Source: Orychophragmus violaceus
Lineage: Eukaryota; Streptophyta; Magnoliopsida; Brassicales; Brassicaceae
NCBI GenBank assembly: GCA_030180135.1
Contig: CM058239.1
Location: forward strand, 42,977,270-43,041,269
Length of the DNA stretch: 64,000 nt
Direction: 5' to 3'
The notes below the pieces were generated by a model. It worked only from the letters and a program-made list of their open reading frames with translations. It was not told where the DNA came from and made no database searches. Positions 9,595 through 22,249 of the stretch are shown here, piece after piece. The position numbers were made by a program, and so were the translations under genes. The first letter of the stretch is position 1. Each line of letters opens with the position of its first letter.

Positions 9595-12500
9595 TTACAT
9601 CTTAAGATCTCTAATGCCTACAGCAGTCGTATGACTCTCATGCTTAGGCCTTGGGAGTGACTTAGTTAGAGGATCAGCGACATTCTCGTCCGTCGGAACT
9701 CGGCTGATCTTCACATCACTTCTATTGACGATATCACGAACCAGGTGATATCTCCTCTCTACGTGTTTGGACTTCTGGTGTGACCTGGGTTCTTTCGCCT
9801 GAGCAATGGCTCCGTTGTTATCACAAAACAAAGTCACTGGCTCCAAGATACTAGGAACCACACCAACTTCAGTCATGAACTTCTTGATCCAAACAGCTTC
9901 CTTTGCCGCTTCTGAAGCAGCAACATATTCAGCTTCCGTCGTGGAATCAGCTACGGTATTCTGCTTAGAGCTCTTCCAGCTCACTGCACCGCCATTTAGA
10001 CAGAAGACATATCCAGACTGTGATCGGAAATCGTCTCCGTCCGTCTGAAAACTCGCATCAGTGAATCCATTCACTACAAGCTCTTCACTTCCTCCATACA
10101 CTAGGAATTTATCCTTAGTATGTCTCAAATACTTGAGAATATTCTTGACAGCTGTCCAGTGAACTTCACCTGGATCAGATTGGTATCTACTCGTCATGCT
10201 TAACACGTAAGCTACATCTGGACGAGTGCAGAGCATGGCATACATAATAGATCCTATTGCAGAAGCATAAGGAATCCTATTCATGCGCTCCCGCTCAGCA
10301 TGTGTTACCGGACACTGCTTCTTGCTGAGACCAATGCCATGAGACATCGGTATGAAGCCCTTCTTGGAATCATGCATTCTGAATCTGTGCAACACCTTAT
10401 CAATATAAGTGTCTTGGCACAATCCAATCAGCCTATTCACTCTATCTCTGTAGATTCTGATTCCAAGAATGTACGCGGCTTCTCCCATGTCTTTCATGGA
10501 AAAACAACTTCCGAGCCAAGTCTTAACAGACTGAAGCAACGGAACGTCATTACCGAGGAGGAGTATGTCATCGACATACAGTACAAGAAACGCAATTCTG
10601 CTCCCACTAGTCTTCTTGTAAACACATGGTTCCTCTTCGTTCTTGATGAAACCAAATTGTTTTACTGCTTCATCAAAACGAAGATTCCAACTCCGTGATG
10701 CTTGCTTCAATCCATAAATGGATTTATGAAGCTTGCATACCTTCCCAGCGTTCTTAGGATCAACAAAACCTTCAGGCTGTGTCATATACACATCCTCTTC
10801 CAGAATACCATTCAGGAATGCGGTTTTGACATCCATCTGCCAAATCTTATAGTCATAATGAGCGGCAATTGCTAGAAGAATCCGAATGGATTTAAGCATA
10901 GCGACCGGGGAATAGGTTTCATCATAGTCAATACCATGAATTTGCTTGAAACCTTTAGCCACCAACCTCGCTTTGTAAATTTGCACATTTCCATCCACGT
11001 CAATCTTCTTCTTTAAAATCCATTTACACTCAATGGCTTTTGCACAATTAGGTAAATCGACCAAGGGCCATACTTGGTTTTCTGACATGGATCCCATTTC
11101 AGATTTAGAGGCTCCAAGCCACTTTTCGGAGTCCGGGCCCATCATTGCTTCCGCGAAGGTCGCTGGTTCGTCACTATCAATGATCATAAGATCATTGGAA
11201 TTGGTCACGAGAAATCCATAGTATCTCTCGGGTTCGTGACGGATCCTTCCGGATCTGCGAACTTCAGGCTCCACAGGCGCCGGTTTCACAGAACTTTGTG
11301 GATCCAACTGCTGCTCTTCCTCAGCAGGTTGAGCAATCTCCTGTGCATCTCGAATTTCTTCAAGATGTACTTTACTCCCACTATTTTTCTTAGAGAGAAA
11401 CTCCCTCTCAAGAAAAGAACAGTCCCGAGCAACAAATACTTTGTTCTCAGATTGGTTGTAAAAGTAGTATGCCTTGGTTTCCCTAGGATAACCAACGAAG
11501 TAGCATTTATCTGATTTGGGTGTGAGCTTGTCAGAGATTAAACGTTTGACATAAGCCTCACGACCCCAAATCTTCAGGAATGCAGACTAGGGATGTTCCC
11601 AGTCCACAATTCATGTGGTGTCTTTTCCACTGATTTAGATGGCACCCTATTTAGTGTAAACGCAGACGTTTCTAGAGCGTATCCCCAAAAGGATAATGGA
11701 AGATTTGAATGGCTCATCATAGACCGAACCATATCCAATAAGGTTCGATTCCTCCTCTCTGACACTCCATTCCATTGGGGTGTTCCAGGAGGAGTGAGTT
11801 GTGAAACAATTCCACACTCGCTCAGATAGTCGCTGAACTCTTGACTCAAGTATTCTCCTCCGCGATCCGATCGCAGAGCTTTAATACTTTTGCCAAGTTG
11901 GTTCTGTAATTCATTCTTGAATTCCTTGAATCAATCAAAGGATTCTGACTTGTGTCTCATCAAATTGACATAGCCATACCTACTGAAGTCATCGGTGAAG
12001 GTAATGAAATACTTGTAATTTCCTCTGGCAACAGTGCTCATCGGCCCACATACATCAGTATGAACAAGGCCCAATAAGCCACTGGCCCTTTCATTTGGTT
12101 TGTTGAAAGGGGCTCTAGCCATTTTGCCCATCAAACAAGATTCGCATTTCTCACATGATTCAAAATCAAATGAGCCCAGAAGCCCACTACGATGGAGTTT
12201 CTGAATGTGTTTCTCATTGATATGGCCCAAACGACAATGCCATAAGAAAGTCGGGTTTTCGTCATTTGACTTAAACCGCTTTGTATTTATGTTAAAGACA
12301 GGCATTTCTTGGTTTAAAACATATAACCCATTATCTAATGGGGCACTACCATAATACGTACCATCACGATTAAAAGAACAAACTTTATTCTTAACAGCAA
12401 AATCAAAACCTTCCAAATCCAAAACGGAAACTGAAATTATATTTCTGCTAATCGCAGGTACAAACTAGCAATTATTCAAAGCTAAAACCATGCCCAAAGG

Positions 12501-13559
12501 TAAGGACAAATCGTAAGTGCCTACGGCCAGTGCAGCAACCTTAGCTCCATTACCGACCCGTAGCTCCACTTGTCCTTTCTTTAGCGTTCTACTGTTTCTT
12601 AGTGCCTGCATATCAGTACAAATATGAGCACCGCAGCCGGTATCCAATACCCACGAAGTAGAACTAGAAGACATAACATTAAGTTCGATAACATAAATAC
12701 CTGAGTCAGACGCATCATACGTCTTCTTCAGCTTCTTGTAATCTTCCATGAACTTCTTGCAGTCTCTCTTCCAATGCCCTAAATGTTTGCAGTAGTTGCA
12801 TTTATCCTCAGGAGAAGGCCCGGATTTGGGCTTCGGCTTGGGCTTGTCCTGACTCTCAGTCTGGACAACTTGGGCCTTTCCCTTATCCTTCTTAGGTTTC
12901 TTAAACCTTTTACCCCCTTGTACCATCAGTACACTGGGAGTTGCCTTCTTGAGATTCGGCTCTGCTGTCTTCAGCATGCCGTGCAACTCAGTCAATGTCT
13001 TAGTCATGTTTTTCATGTTGTAGTTCATGATGAACTGATCAAAACATGACGGCAAAGACTGCAGAATCATGTCAGTGGCTAGCTCCTGGCTAATGGCACA
13101 GTCCAGTTTCCCCAGGTTATCAATGTAACCCATCATTTTAAGGACATGAGGACTTACTGGACTATCCTTATCCAGCTTGCAATCCATGAGAGATTTAACC
13201 GTCTGGTATCTCTCTGTGCGAGTTTGCTCCTGAAACAAAGCTTTCAGGCTGTTAATCATCTCAATGGGTGACATCACGTTCTCATATTGCTTCTGCAGCT
13301 CAGAGTTCATAGTCACCAGCATTAGACAATTAACATCTTTGACATCAGCTGAATGCTTATCCCAAGCATTCTTTTTTGTCTGCGGGGCATTGGAACGTGG
13401 CCTCTCAGGGAGAACTCTTTCAAGGACATATTCCTTGTTCTCCTGCCTGAGAACTATTCTCATGTTCCGATACCATTCCAAGAAATTAGATCCATTTAAC
13501 TTGTTCTTCTCAAGGACGGATCTTAGTGAGAAAGTGTTGATGTGAGTTGAGAAAGACAT
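9595..13559 (-). pseudogene. Copia gag-pol polyprotein with two nonsense changes and one frameshift
   Basis: The frame starts at the ATG at 13559-13557. Gag (KLNGSNFLEWYRNMRIVL) ends with a zinc knuckle, CNYCKHLGHWKRDC; the protease active site is VLDTGCGAHICTD. A stop near 12465 interrupts the frame. Next come the integrase zinc finger (HCRLGHINEKHI...CESC) and core (HTDVCGPMS, FITFTDDFSRYGY), a stop near 11931, then TPQWNGVSERRNRTLL. A single-base deletion near 11583 shifts the frame. From about 11580 to 9595 it is open through the linker, RT (active site YVDDILLLGND) and RNase H (NTVADSTTEAEYVA). The protein-coding part is otherwise complete, so the element was lost by few mutations. Confidence 0.93.
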
Positions 13560-14819
13560 AGCTGTAATTAAAAGAGGTAGAGGCTTTAGTTATAATGCTC
13601 AAGGAAATGAGAATTCTTATCTAATAGGAAAACTCGCATTGTATTCAAAACTATGTTTCCTCAGATGAATACAATGAGCCAAGATCCATACTTCACCAAA
13701 ATCTGAGTGGGCGACTCGCCATTACCCAAACTTCAGTTATCTAGGTAAGCAAATCATTTCTAATTGTACCCAGTACAACTCTTGGTCGCAGATGAGACAA
13801 ACTATGTCTAATCCACTCTGATGTCTCTGGGCCCAGAACTTCTGATAGCCCAGTCAAGTGAAACCAATCTCTTCTGTCTTGTGATCACTGACAGTCGCAC
13901 TGCAAGTCTATCAATGACCACCTGCCTTACTCATGTTGTTGTGGATACCAAGGACTCCAAGGCTATCCAACAAACAAAACGAGTCTTGACAGTAGACAAG
14001 ATCGGGCAAGATATCAAGATCACTTGATATTTAGTTGAGGAAAAGAGCTATTTGATCTTGATGTATATCCAATATACATCCAAGAAGTTATTAATTTAAT
14101 TAAAACATTCAGTTTTATTAAGTTTAGGTTCATCTAGAACTTTAGGATTAAATTTGGTCTGGTATATGCAAATTTATGGTCCAACCAGTAATTCTGCGAA
14201 TGGTGTGTCGATCGACGCCAACCATTGGCATCGGTCGACACAACCCAATTTAAACCGGTCTTCGATAACCGGTCAAACCGGATCGAATTTCCTTAACCGA
14301 TAAAATTTAATTGAACCGGTTCGGTTTAACGGTCCATGTCGATCGTCACACAACTCTGTGTCGATCGACATTACCAAAACAGAACCAAATTGGTTAATTA
14401 AAATTAACCGAGCGAGATAACCGGTTCAATCCAATTGAACCGATCTATCTAATCGCATTGCCTGTGTCGACCGACACACCCAATGTATCGATCGACACAG
14501 CAGGAAAACGGGTACTCGATCTCAGATCGAAACCCTAAAAATTATTTACGAGTTTTCGCTCTGTGTCGACCGACACACGCTTTGTGTCGATCGACACTCT
14601 GCGACAAACCCTAAAAAAATTTATGCGTTTTCGCGGCGTGTCGACCGACACAAGCTTAGTGTCGATCGACACAGTGCGATTTTAACAGTTCATCGTTTTT
14701 CAACAGGAACAAAATCCGAGATTAAAACCTTGAAAACACGATTTGGCAAGCAATATTCAATTCAACAACATCAGTTTTCGAATTAATTGCATCAGATTCA
14801 ATAGTCTAAACCCTAACAT
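13560..14819 (-). other. Copia 5' leader
   Basis: About 1.26 kb of non-coding leader between PBS and gag. It is rich in CCGGTT/AACCGG words at about 14255-14450 and holds five palindrome pairs (listed separately). No open frame is convincing. Confidence 0.8.
14205..14672 (-). promoter_or_regulatory. Array of paired GTGTCG-N2-CGACAC palindromes in the copia leader
   Basis: Five pairs of 14 bp palindromes occur: 14205-14218/14228-14241, 14336-14349/14358-14371, 14464-14477/14485-14498, 14563-14576/14584-14597 and 14638-14651/14659-14672. In the last three, and in both LTRs, the first member centres on AC, the second on AT, and the spacer is exactly 7 bp, giving a 21 bp centre-to-centre distance. 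The spacing suggests paired protein binding, but no factor is known to me. Confidence 0.8.
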
Positions 14820-14831
14820 GCTCTGATACCA
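14820..14831 (-). other. Copia primer binding site (initiator Met tRNA)
   Basis: The minus strand reads TGGTATCAGAGC one base inside the 5' LTR, the standard complement to the 3' end of plant initiator methionine tRNA. Confidence 0.95.
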
Positions 14832-14832
14832 C

Positions 14833-15471
14833 TGTTGGATCTCCTAGGATCTAGGGTTTGATATATTGAAATTTACCAACCTCGTTCTTACCTTGAACTG
14901 GCAGCGGAATGAATTGGTGAACGAGATCAGTGAGCAACGCAGATGCCTTGCCTCTACCAGATACATACACACACAATCTGGAAACGGGATGCTAGTGCCG
15001 GATCTATGGGATCTCAGAGTTTCTGGTGTTTCTGCTTCTTCTGTCAAGAAAAAGTCGACCGCTATCGTTTTAGGTCGAGACTATCAAGTTTTATTCGACC
15101 TTCAACACACTTAACAGGCCAGACTTGTTTAAGTCATAATTTCGAAAAGCCCTTTCGAAACCCGAATTGTGTCGACCGACACACATGCTGTGTCGATCGA
15201 CACAACACCATTTTCTCGATATTAATGTGTATCCAATACACATTAACATGATCATTACCATAATGATCATTCCCATATCTTAGCTTCCAGTTTGCTTAGG
15301 TGTGTGACCCTATAGGATCATATAATACTGGCAGTAAGTCTACAACTTACAGATTGCAAGAGGCTTCTAGCAAAACATTGCAACCGCCCAGTATTATACG
15401 AATGTCTGATCTCGACACACAACTATCATCAAGAGTGAGTACAAGTGTGATTTCAGGACACTATCCCAACA
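14833..15471 (-). repeat. 5' LTR of the copia element
   Basis: Partner of 8125-8763, 639 bp. The palindrome pair is intact here (15169-15182 and 15190-15203). The PBS abuts it on the inner side. Confidence 0.95.
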
Positions 15472-15476
15472 TGTAG

Positions 15477-15678
15477 GCTGCAGATCTTCCGACTATTTCA
15501 GCTGTCCCCCCTCTCAAAAAAGGGGGGAGTGGGTTCGTATATATCTATACTTCCAATCGGAATCAGAAACTTTCAAAACAATTTTCGGGGTCGTAAGAAG
15601 CTTCTCGAACAAAGTTGCTCGGAAACAGTCGGACACACAAGACCGTCCACACATCAGATCAAAAACTTTGAGCATGCT
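15477..15678 (+). other. Tat post-integrase segment with an internal polypurine tract
   Basis: Continues the Tat element after the copia insertion. AAAAAAGGGGGGAG at 15516-15529 is a strong polypurine tract but lies far upstream of the 3' LTR, so it may be an internal priming site or chance. The segment ends at the target duplication of the next insertion. Confidence 0.6.
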
Positions 15679-16907
15679 TGTACCGCCCCCTTCCCGTTTT
15701 CCGCTGACCGACGAGCTGACCGGCCAACAATCAAACAAGAACATGACTGATCGAACCCGAACAGTCAAACGAGAAGAGTTTGTCACAATACGAAAGTCAG
15801 AGACAGTCCGGTTTGAGACAAAAGCTAGAACCAAACCACCTTTAACTCCGTTTACCTTGTTTACACGATACGAGGCTTTTCAACCCGTACCGCTTCCACG
15901 AGTTGTATTCGGTTCGGACTAAACCGTATATCAGAGAATTATTTCGTTTTTATTACCTTAAAAATATAAATCTTATTCATAACAATATACGGTCTAATAC
16001 AAATCATTTAGCGGGATCCCAACAAAATCTGAAAACCAAAAATAAGTCAAATGCGTAACAACCGATACCCAATGCCAACCCGAGACCACTCCGAGTGTCC
16101 TACGCGTCCGCCGAGCTACGCCAAACCTGAAAAATACAAAAGAGTCTAATGAGCAATCTAAGATTACCCATTGAGACGGCTCCCAACTAAAGGCTGCTAA
16201 TAATTTAATAATCCCCCCAAACCCAAAATAACAATCAAGTACAAATAGCTGGTCACATGCTACCAAGACGTGACGAGCTCCACAACACACAAGCATTCGA
16301 ATAACACTGTGGCATATGCTCTCGATTAAACTCGATCTATCTATCGCATCTCTAACGCAATCTCCACACAATGGGCCCCAAATGTGAACTTGGTAACTTC
16401 CACGGAAACACTTAACTACCCCACGGTAAGTAAAACCTCCCACAACTCCTAGACGAAAACACGAAGTCCAACGACTAGGACACCGTTCTCTGTCCATCGA
16501 TACGCGGTGACTCGGGTTATCCCTAGATAACCAAAGCTTCCATGCAGTCCGGCCCTTGGACGCGACACCATATTCTCCGGTCCACAGACCTACCTGCGTC
16601 ACTCAGTAGGTTAACACCATAACCAGAATCACTTCCCGAAGGCACGTGTCCGATCAGGTACTTACCCAAGGATCCAATCGGGTCAGAAGTACCGGAACGC
16701 CATCTCTAGACTTGCGGAATCTAACGCACCCTATAGAGTCTTAATAACAGAAATGTAAACCAGAAGCTCACTGGGACTCTATCACGCAATACCAACAAGG
16801 TCAAATAGAACTACCATCTCAATCTCCAGTCTATCCCGCAAGTCATATCTCCAATCTCCACATCACCCGACCTTAATCAGACTTACCCGGTCCCGCACCA
16901 TAGTAAG

Positions 16908-19036
16908 TGTAATGACCCTGCCGAGAGCTAAGTACGACCAAAACGTCAACGACTAGGAAGCGCGGGAAGAATGATGTGAAACTTCTCTGGGAGAAACAAT
17001 TACAGGTTGGGTCAAGAAAAAAATCAGAACGGACGAGGAAATCAGAAGACAGCTCACAAGCACCTCCGAGAAGACCGACGATACAAACGGGGGAGGAAGC
17101 TAAAAATCCCGAAATGACTTGGAACGACCCTGAATTAATTCAAGACTCAAGATGTAATGTACAATGATATTTGGTCACAATAAAATCCAGTTGGCCTGAG
17201 AAGAAACGAAGATATAACACAACAGCCTTAAAACGGCCCGTACGGCTAAGCAATGTGAATCGGTAAGGACCAATATGCGGACAATGCTCCAGCAGATCAG
17301 CCATGTCAACCTGAGAACCTTGGGAAGAGGATAAGGTCATTATCATACCGTGTTCCTCACTCCCATTGGCCACCAGAATTCGTTCTTATCCAAACAAAAT
17401 GGCTGATTTTTGTTTACCGATTTTTCTCCTACAAAAACCAAGCTGGTGAAGGAATGGCATGATCCCATTGGACCAGAAGCATGCCGACCTGAAATGGAAC
17501 TGAGTGCCCTCATTTTATTGGTTTAGCTTCCCAAAGCTGGAGGAGAAATTCCATACTTCCATTGGACCAAAATCTGATCGGTTTCGTGTTATCGTCGGAT
17601 TGGTCGGAAATTCCCGAAGCTGGAGGAGAAGTGTTTCGACCTCATTGTACCATTATCCCTACCTGCCAGGCTGTGAAATCTGTGCCGTATTCTGATTGGT
17701 TGCATAGCTCATCATTACCAGCAAAGAAACGTGCCCTCTTCCCTTTGGTCGAGCTTACCCCCGATCAAAGTAACCTAACCCCTATAAATAGAACGACCCC
17801 CTGCTCTCATTTTGACTCATCCACTCTTAGATCATAGTAAACTCTAGAAAAATAAAGAGTAAGAAGTAGAAAGAAGGGAAAGAAAGTAGGACGAGAGGAA
17901 GTACCCGATAAGCGAGAAAACCCGAGTCTAGAAAACCATCCGCCGAAAGCCCTGTGAGTTATGGTTATGTGTGATTGCTTGCTAGGAATGCATGATAGAT
18001 TTTGTGATCTATGTTTAAATTTTTTATTTATGTTTATGCTTATTATTATTTGCATTATGTGTTGCTTGATTATCTATTGTTACGTTTATGTTGTTTCGGT
18101 TGAGGTTTTCCTTATCTTACACTGAATTTTGGTAAGTAAATTCATGCTTGAGAGGGTACCTCGTGTTTTATAATTAATATGGATAAGGTGGAAGGTAACG
18201 GTTTGATCTTTCCTTTTGCTACCTCACTCTAGCGAAGGACCGTGTAGGTGAGAAGACTCGGGGAGACGGGATTGCATCCTAGGGCCGAGTTCTATTCGAC
18301 GGGATAGTTGGGATAGCCGTGGTAGACGGAACCCCGCTGAGTTGTTACCGTGGGGATAGGTCTCGGATGGTGAATTTCTATGCTCATGTGCCTTGGTGTC
18401 TATGACATAGGTGTTCACATTTGGAAGAAAAGATTGAATGCGGGAGACTTAGGATGGGGTGTTAATGTTATTATTGTTTAAGCTTTGTATAATTCTATGC
18501 TCTAATTGATTGTTGCTTGATGTGTGTTATTTTGGGTTTTGGGGGGAATATATTGCATGTTAGGGGAGATATAACTCATTGAGAGAGTAGCGCTCATCCC
18601 TCACTCTCTTTTGCAGGAAACCAGTAGTCGGAAAAAACATTAGCGGGGAAGCAAGGAACGTTAGGCCAGCCAGTGGTGTTTTTTGTTGTCTTTGTAAAAT
18701 CATATGTTTCCGGTTATGTATGATATTTTGGGGGCTCTTAGGCCCGAAATGAAGAAACCTTTAAGGACTCTTTTGTATGTTTTGAAAACCAGTATATAAA
18801 TAAAGAAGGGTTTTATATCTTGACTGGGTTTCCTCTGATATTAGCTTCGTCCGAGCTAACACAACTCTCAAACCTTCGTACGGGTTGAAAAGCCTTATGC
18901 TTAGGTTGAGAGGTAAGGAACCTTGGGAGGTTAGATCATAGTATGGTCTTGCCCATTGCTTGAATCAGATCACCCTCTGTTGTCAATTGTGGCAAGTCTG
19001 GTTCTTAATCTTATAGATCGAATCAGGGGTGTTACA
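16908..19036 (+). mobile_element. Solo LTR (2129 bp) inside the larger solo LTR
   Basis: Begins TGTAATGACCC and ends GGGGTGTTACA, flanked by the 5 bp duplication GTAAG (16903-16907 and 19037-19041). A TATA box with downstream leader is visible near 17783. No coding domain, PBS or second LTR exists, so it is a solo LTR of a large-LTR Ty3/gypsy family. Confidence 0.9.
17783..17790 (+). promoter_or_regulatory. TATA box of the 2.1 kb solo LTR
   Basis: TATAAATA in the context ACCCCTATAAATAGAACGAC, with a pyrimidine/A start-site-like context about 30-40 bp downstream. Confidence 0.6.
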
Positions 19037-19984
19037 GTAAGTCTTTACCAGTACAGTCTACTCGGCCTAATACTGAGGTAGATAAACAATCAAGCAATCA
19101 ACAGTCTACTCGGCCCAACACTGAAGTAGATACATAATCACACAAACAATCAATAATCACAACACCACACAAACAGTTATTTAGGTTTATTAGTCTTTTC
19201 ATATGTCCTTAACCTTTACTCATTCAATCATTAACCTTTACTCATTCAATCCGCTGCCTTGGAATTAGTGGATTACTAATCCCGTAGACGGCCTATCATT
19301 TACACCACTTCTTTTACTTATCCCTTCCTAAGTATCTTTTAATAAGTCATCGATCTGTCGGTTTAGAGTTAGTAAGATTACTAACTCCCCGACATCTCAT
19401 TATTCATTAACTTCCATTCATTAGCCTTAACCCAAGTAATTAACTCACCTTGTTATTTTATTCTAAGTGTGTTATGTCTTTTAACCGTATTTTAATCAAC
19501 TCATAATTTTCCGTATATAGATTCCTTTAGGTACGTTCTTATATACTTATATATGCATATATGTTCTAGCATGCCGTTTTATATGTATGCATCACCCAAT
19601 CAAGCAAGCAACGAACTATCAATCAATTAATGCAACATCCAATCAAGCAATCAACGAACTATCAACGATTACGGATATGAGTTAACTAGCATGCATCTAT
19701 TAACTTAATCATTTAATTAATTAACCGAGTTATTAATCAACCTAGCCGTTCTAACCAATTCAATCAATCGGGTATGCAACCTAAACTACGATTATCAATT
19801 CCGGATCTATATGATTCTAACTAAATGCATCACACAATTTAGCCGACTCACTATGACGATGGACGGACGGATTGACGGAACTAGCGGAACAACGAGACCC
19901 GACACGAACCCGAAGCTAACCCGAACCTTCCCCGAACCGTTGCTTTGAACCGACCTTGACCCGCACTTGACCTTAGTGATTCTG

Positions 19985-20310
19985 ATCGAGCCTCCAGACC
20001 ATCCTCATCTTCTCTCTTCTTCTTTTCTCTCTCCTCTGATTCTCTCTCTCCTCTGGTTCTCTCTCTTCTTCTTCTCTCATGCTTCATCTTCTCTCTCTCT
20101 TCTTCTTCTTCAAGCTTCATCTTCTCTCTCTCTCTTCTTAATGCTTCTTCTCTCTTTCTTCTTCTTCTTCACGCCTCTCTCTTCTTCTTCCTCTCCTCTC
20201 TCTTCTTCTTCTTCATCCGGTCTTCTTCTTCTTCCTCCTCTGGCTTCTTCTTCCGGCTCCTCGGCTTCTCCTTCTCCTTCTCCTTCTTCTTTCTCTCTTC
20301 TTTACTTCTC
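19985..20310 (-). repeat. Purine-rich (GAAGA)n low-complexity tract in the LTR leader
   Basis: CT/CTT-rich on the plus strand. Open frames across it are compositional and not genes. It lies just downstream of the minus-strand TATA box and is probably transcribed leader. Confidence 0.85.
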
Positions 20311-20357
20311 TTTGCTTTGAGAGTATTTTGTGTGAAGAATGAGAGGTGTGGAGGCCT

Positions 20358-20367
20358 CTTTTTATAG
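20358..20367 (-). promoter_or_regulatory. TATA box of the 3.4 kb solo LTR
   Basis: The minus strand reads CTATAAAAAG, then a CTCATTCTTCACAC leader start, then a long GA-rich leader. It fits a leftward LTR promoter. Confidence 0.6.
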
Positions 20368-21264
20368 CAAAAGTGGAGTGATCTCCACCCTCCATTTGTC
20401 TCCTATCTTCTCCCATATTGTGCCACACCTTCTCACCAGGTGTTGGCCAGAAAAACCTCATTTTAACATCCGTATTACACCTGTAGATCTCATCTAAAAT
20501 CCCCTTGGGATTGGGCCAATAAATTTTGTAGATTCATTGTACCCACAAGGCATCTTCTTTTCTCTTGCAGGATTTCCGTGGACCAAGCCTCTTAATGGGA
20601 TTGAATTAGGTCCAAAATAACTTCATCTATCAGATCTGATCAGCCTGAATCAATCCCAAACTCCCTTGATTATATTTTGAAATTTTAGTTCTTAATTACC
20701 TTTTAATGACCAAAACTTCATAACTTAATCTAGGTGTCAAATATTGCTGAAATCCTTTTAACCATAGCTTATACATATTTTATTAGAGCTGTGGTCAAAA
20801 TTTCATAATTTTTGGTGGACTTTAGAGGCATTTCCGTCTTTTCGTGGTTTTGTCGGTTTCCATTCCCGACAGCCCGTTAAAAAATATTTAGAACCACGTA
20901 TCCTCTGAAATAAATCCTCCAGGATTCTTTTTAAAATATTAGACTTCTTTAGAAGCATTTATAAATTCGCTTCAACTCAATCGAACACCGGTAGCTCCCA
21001 TTATGAATTTTACAAGTTTTGTCGGTTCTATCGGTTTCCTTTCCCGATAGTCCGAAAAACTCATCTACGGTCCGTTTCCACCATTCTTAGTCTTCTAAAT
21101 GTTTTTATTACTTAAAAGAATAACATTTGGCCCGTCTCAGCTTCGAGCTCATATTTTGGTAAAATTACCAAAATGCCCCTTAACTTCTCAAAATTACCCA
21201 AATGCCCTTCGTTGACTTTTCTGCTGCCCGTTGACCATTTCTTGATACAGGGTATTACAATGCT

Positions 21265-22240
21265 AGCTCGGAAATTCGAGTGGATCAGCTCGGCAATACC
21301 AAGCGAACCGAGCAGGTCAGCTCGGAAAATCCGGGCAAGCAGCTTGGGATTTTCGTTCAAACCAAGCAAACCAAGCAAACCAGCTCGGAAATCTATGAGC
21401 AAACCAGCTCAGAAATCTCGGAGTAAACCAGCTCGGAATTTCCGAGCAAAACACCGCTCTCAAACGAAAAGTGTCCGACTAGATTCAAAATTTACTCAGG
21501 CAACTTTTGTAATTTTCAACTCGCAAGACCGACTCGTTCAAGGACGACGGATCATAACCACATGCACGAGGTATCCGAAAAAGTTTAACTCCCCAACCAA
21601 ACGCTTGGATTTGTCCGGTAACAAGAAATAAACATATTCTCATTTTTATTTAATTTATTTCGCTTCAATCGAAATTAGAATATCAACCTCGTAACTTAGA
21701 ATCCAATTACTATCACGTCATACCTAGTCGAGTGCATGCTTTCATGATTGTTAGGAATAGTTTATCTCGTCTGATGACGGCCGCAGCAGGCAAACACATA
21801 CATCATTTACGAATATTAGCCAACATGTCCTATATGGATTGAGACTATATACATCCAACAAACGGATAAAAGCGAGCTATATCAATTTTAAATACCGCCA
21901 AGGTATGTTTATTATCGGCGAAGGGAACATAAGTCGAGCAAACCCCCGCACCAGTATTACAGTCGATAGTAGACCCCAAAAATCCAGTATGACATTACTC
22001 AGCACACTGGTAAATGACGTTATAGCCAAGTATATCTTGGTCTGATATTTCGAAAGGTATGTCCTGCAGATATCAGCTCACTTTCGATAAAAGGAAGCTG
22101 AAAGACGAAAGTCTCACAGAAATACGGAATCGAAAGTTCAAACCCAGTAAAACATAACACGCTGGTCTCGACAATGTCATTATTGAGTACACTACCGACG
22201 GCGGGAAGATAAGACGGGAAACCCCCGCACTAGTAACGAA
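21265..22240 (+). other. Tat 3' non-coding region
   Basis: Continues the Tat element after the solo-LTR insertion. Many degenerate AGCTCGGAAATTCCGAG words occur at about 21265-21450, the same word family as in the Tat LTRs. Diverged relatives of the downstream 90 bp repeat appear at about 21960-22160. No gene recognised. Confidence 0.6.
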
Positions 22241-22249
22241 ATCAACAGT

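Larger units (their letters stand above)
8125..15471 (-). mobile_element. Full-length Ty1/copia retrotransposon, minus strand
   Basis: LTRs of 639 bp at both ends begin TGTTGG and end CCAACA and are flanked by the 5 bp duplication TGTAG (8120-8124 and 15472-15476). On the minus strand the order is LTR, PBS to initiator-Met tRNA, a 1.3 kb leader, gag, protease, integrase, RT, RNase H, a polypurine tract and LTR, which is Ty1/copia order. I count 13 substitutions between the LTRs by eye (about 2%), so insertion is fairly recent. It sits in the Tat 3' region just downstream of integrase. Confidence 0.96.
15679..21259 (-). mobile_element. Large solo LTR (about 3.4 kb without its insertion), Ty3/gypsy type
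   Basis: Boundaries are TGTACCGCCCCC on the left and GGGTATTACA on the right, flanked by ATGCT at 15674-15678 and 21260-21264. Removing the inner element and its 5 bp duplication leaves 3447 bp. No coding domains, PBS or polypurine tract are present. On the minus strand it starts TGTAATACCC, a style common in plant Ty3/gypsy LTRs, and carries a TATA box followed by a long purine-rich leader. A solo LTR left by LTR-LTR recombination is the simplest reading; an unusual non-coding element is the alternative. Confidence 0.82.

Noticed and set aside
14866..15276. Small ORFs repeated at 8158-8543 and 14866-15251
   Set aside because: They are fortuitous frames in the two copies of the copia LTR.
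19967..20461. Serine-rich or arginine/glutamate-rich proteins
   Set aside because: The frames come from CT/GA low-complexity DNA in an LTR leader and have no conserved motif.
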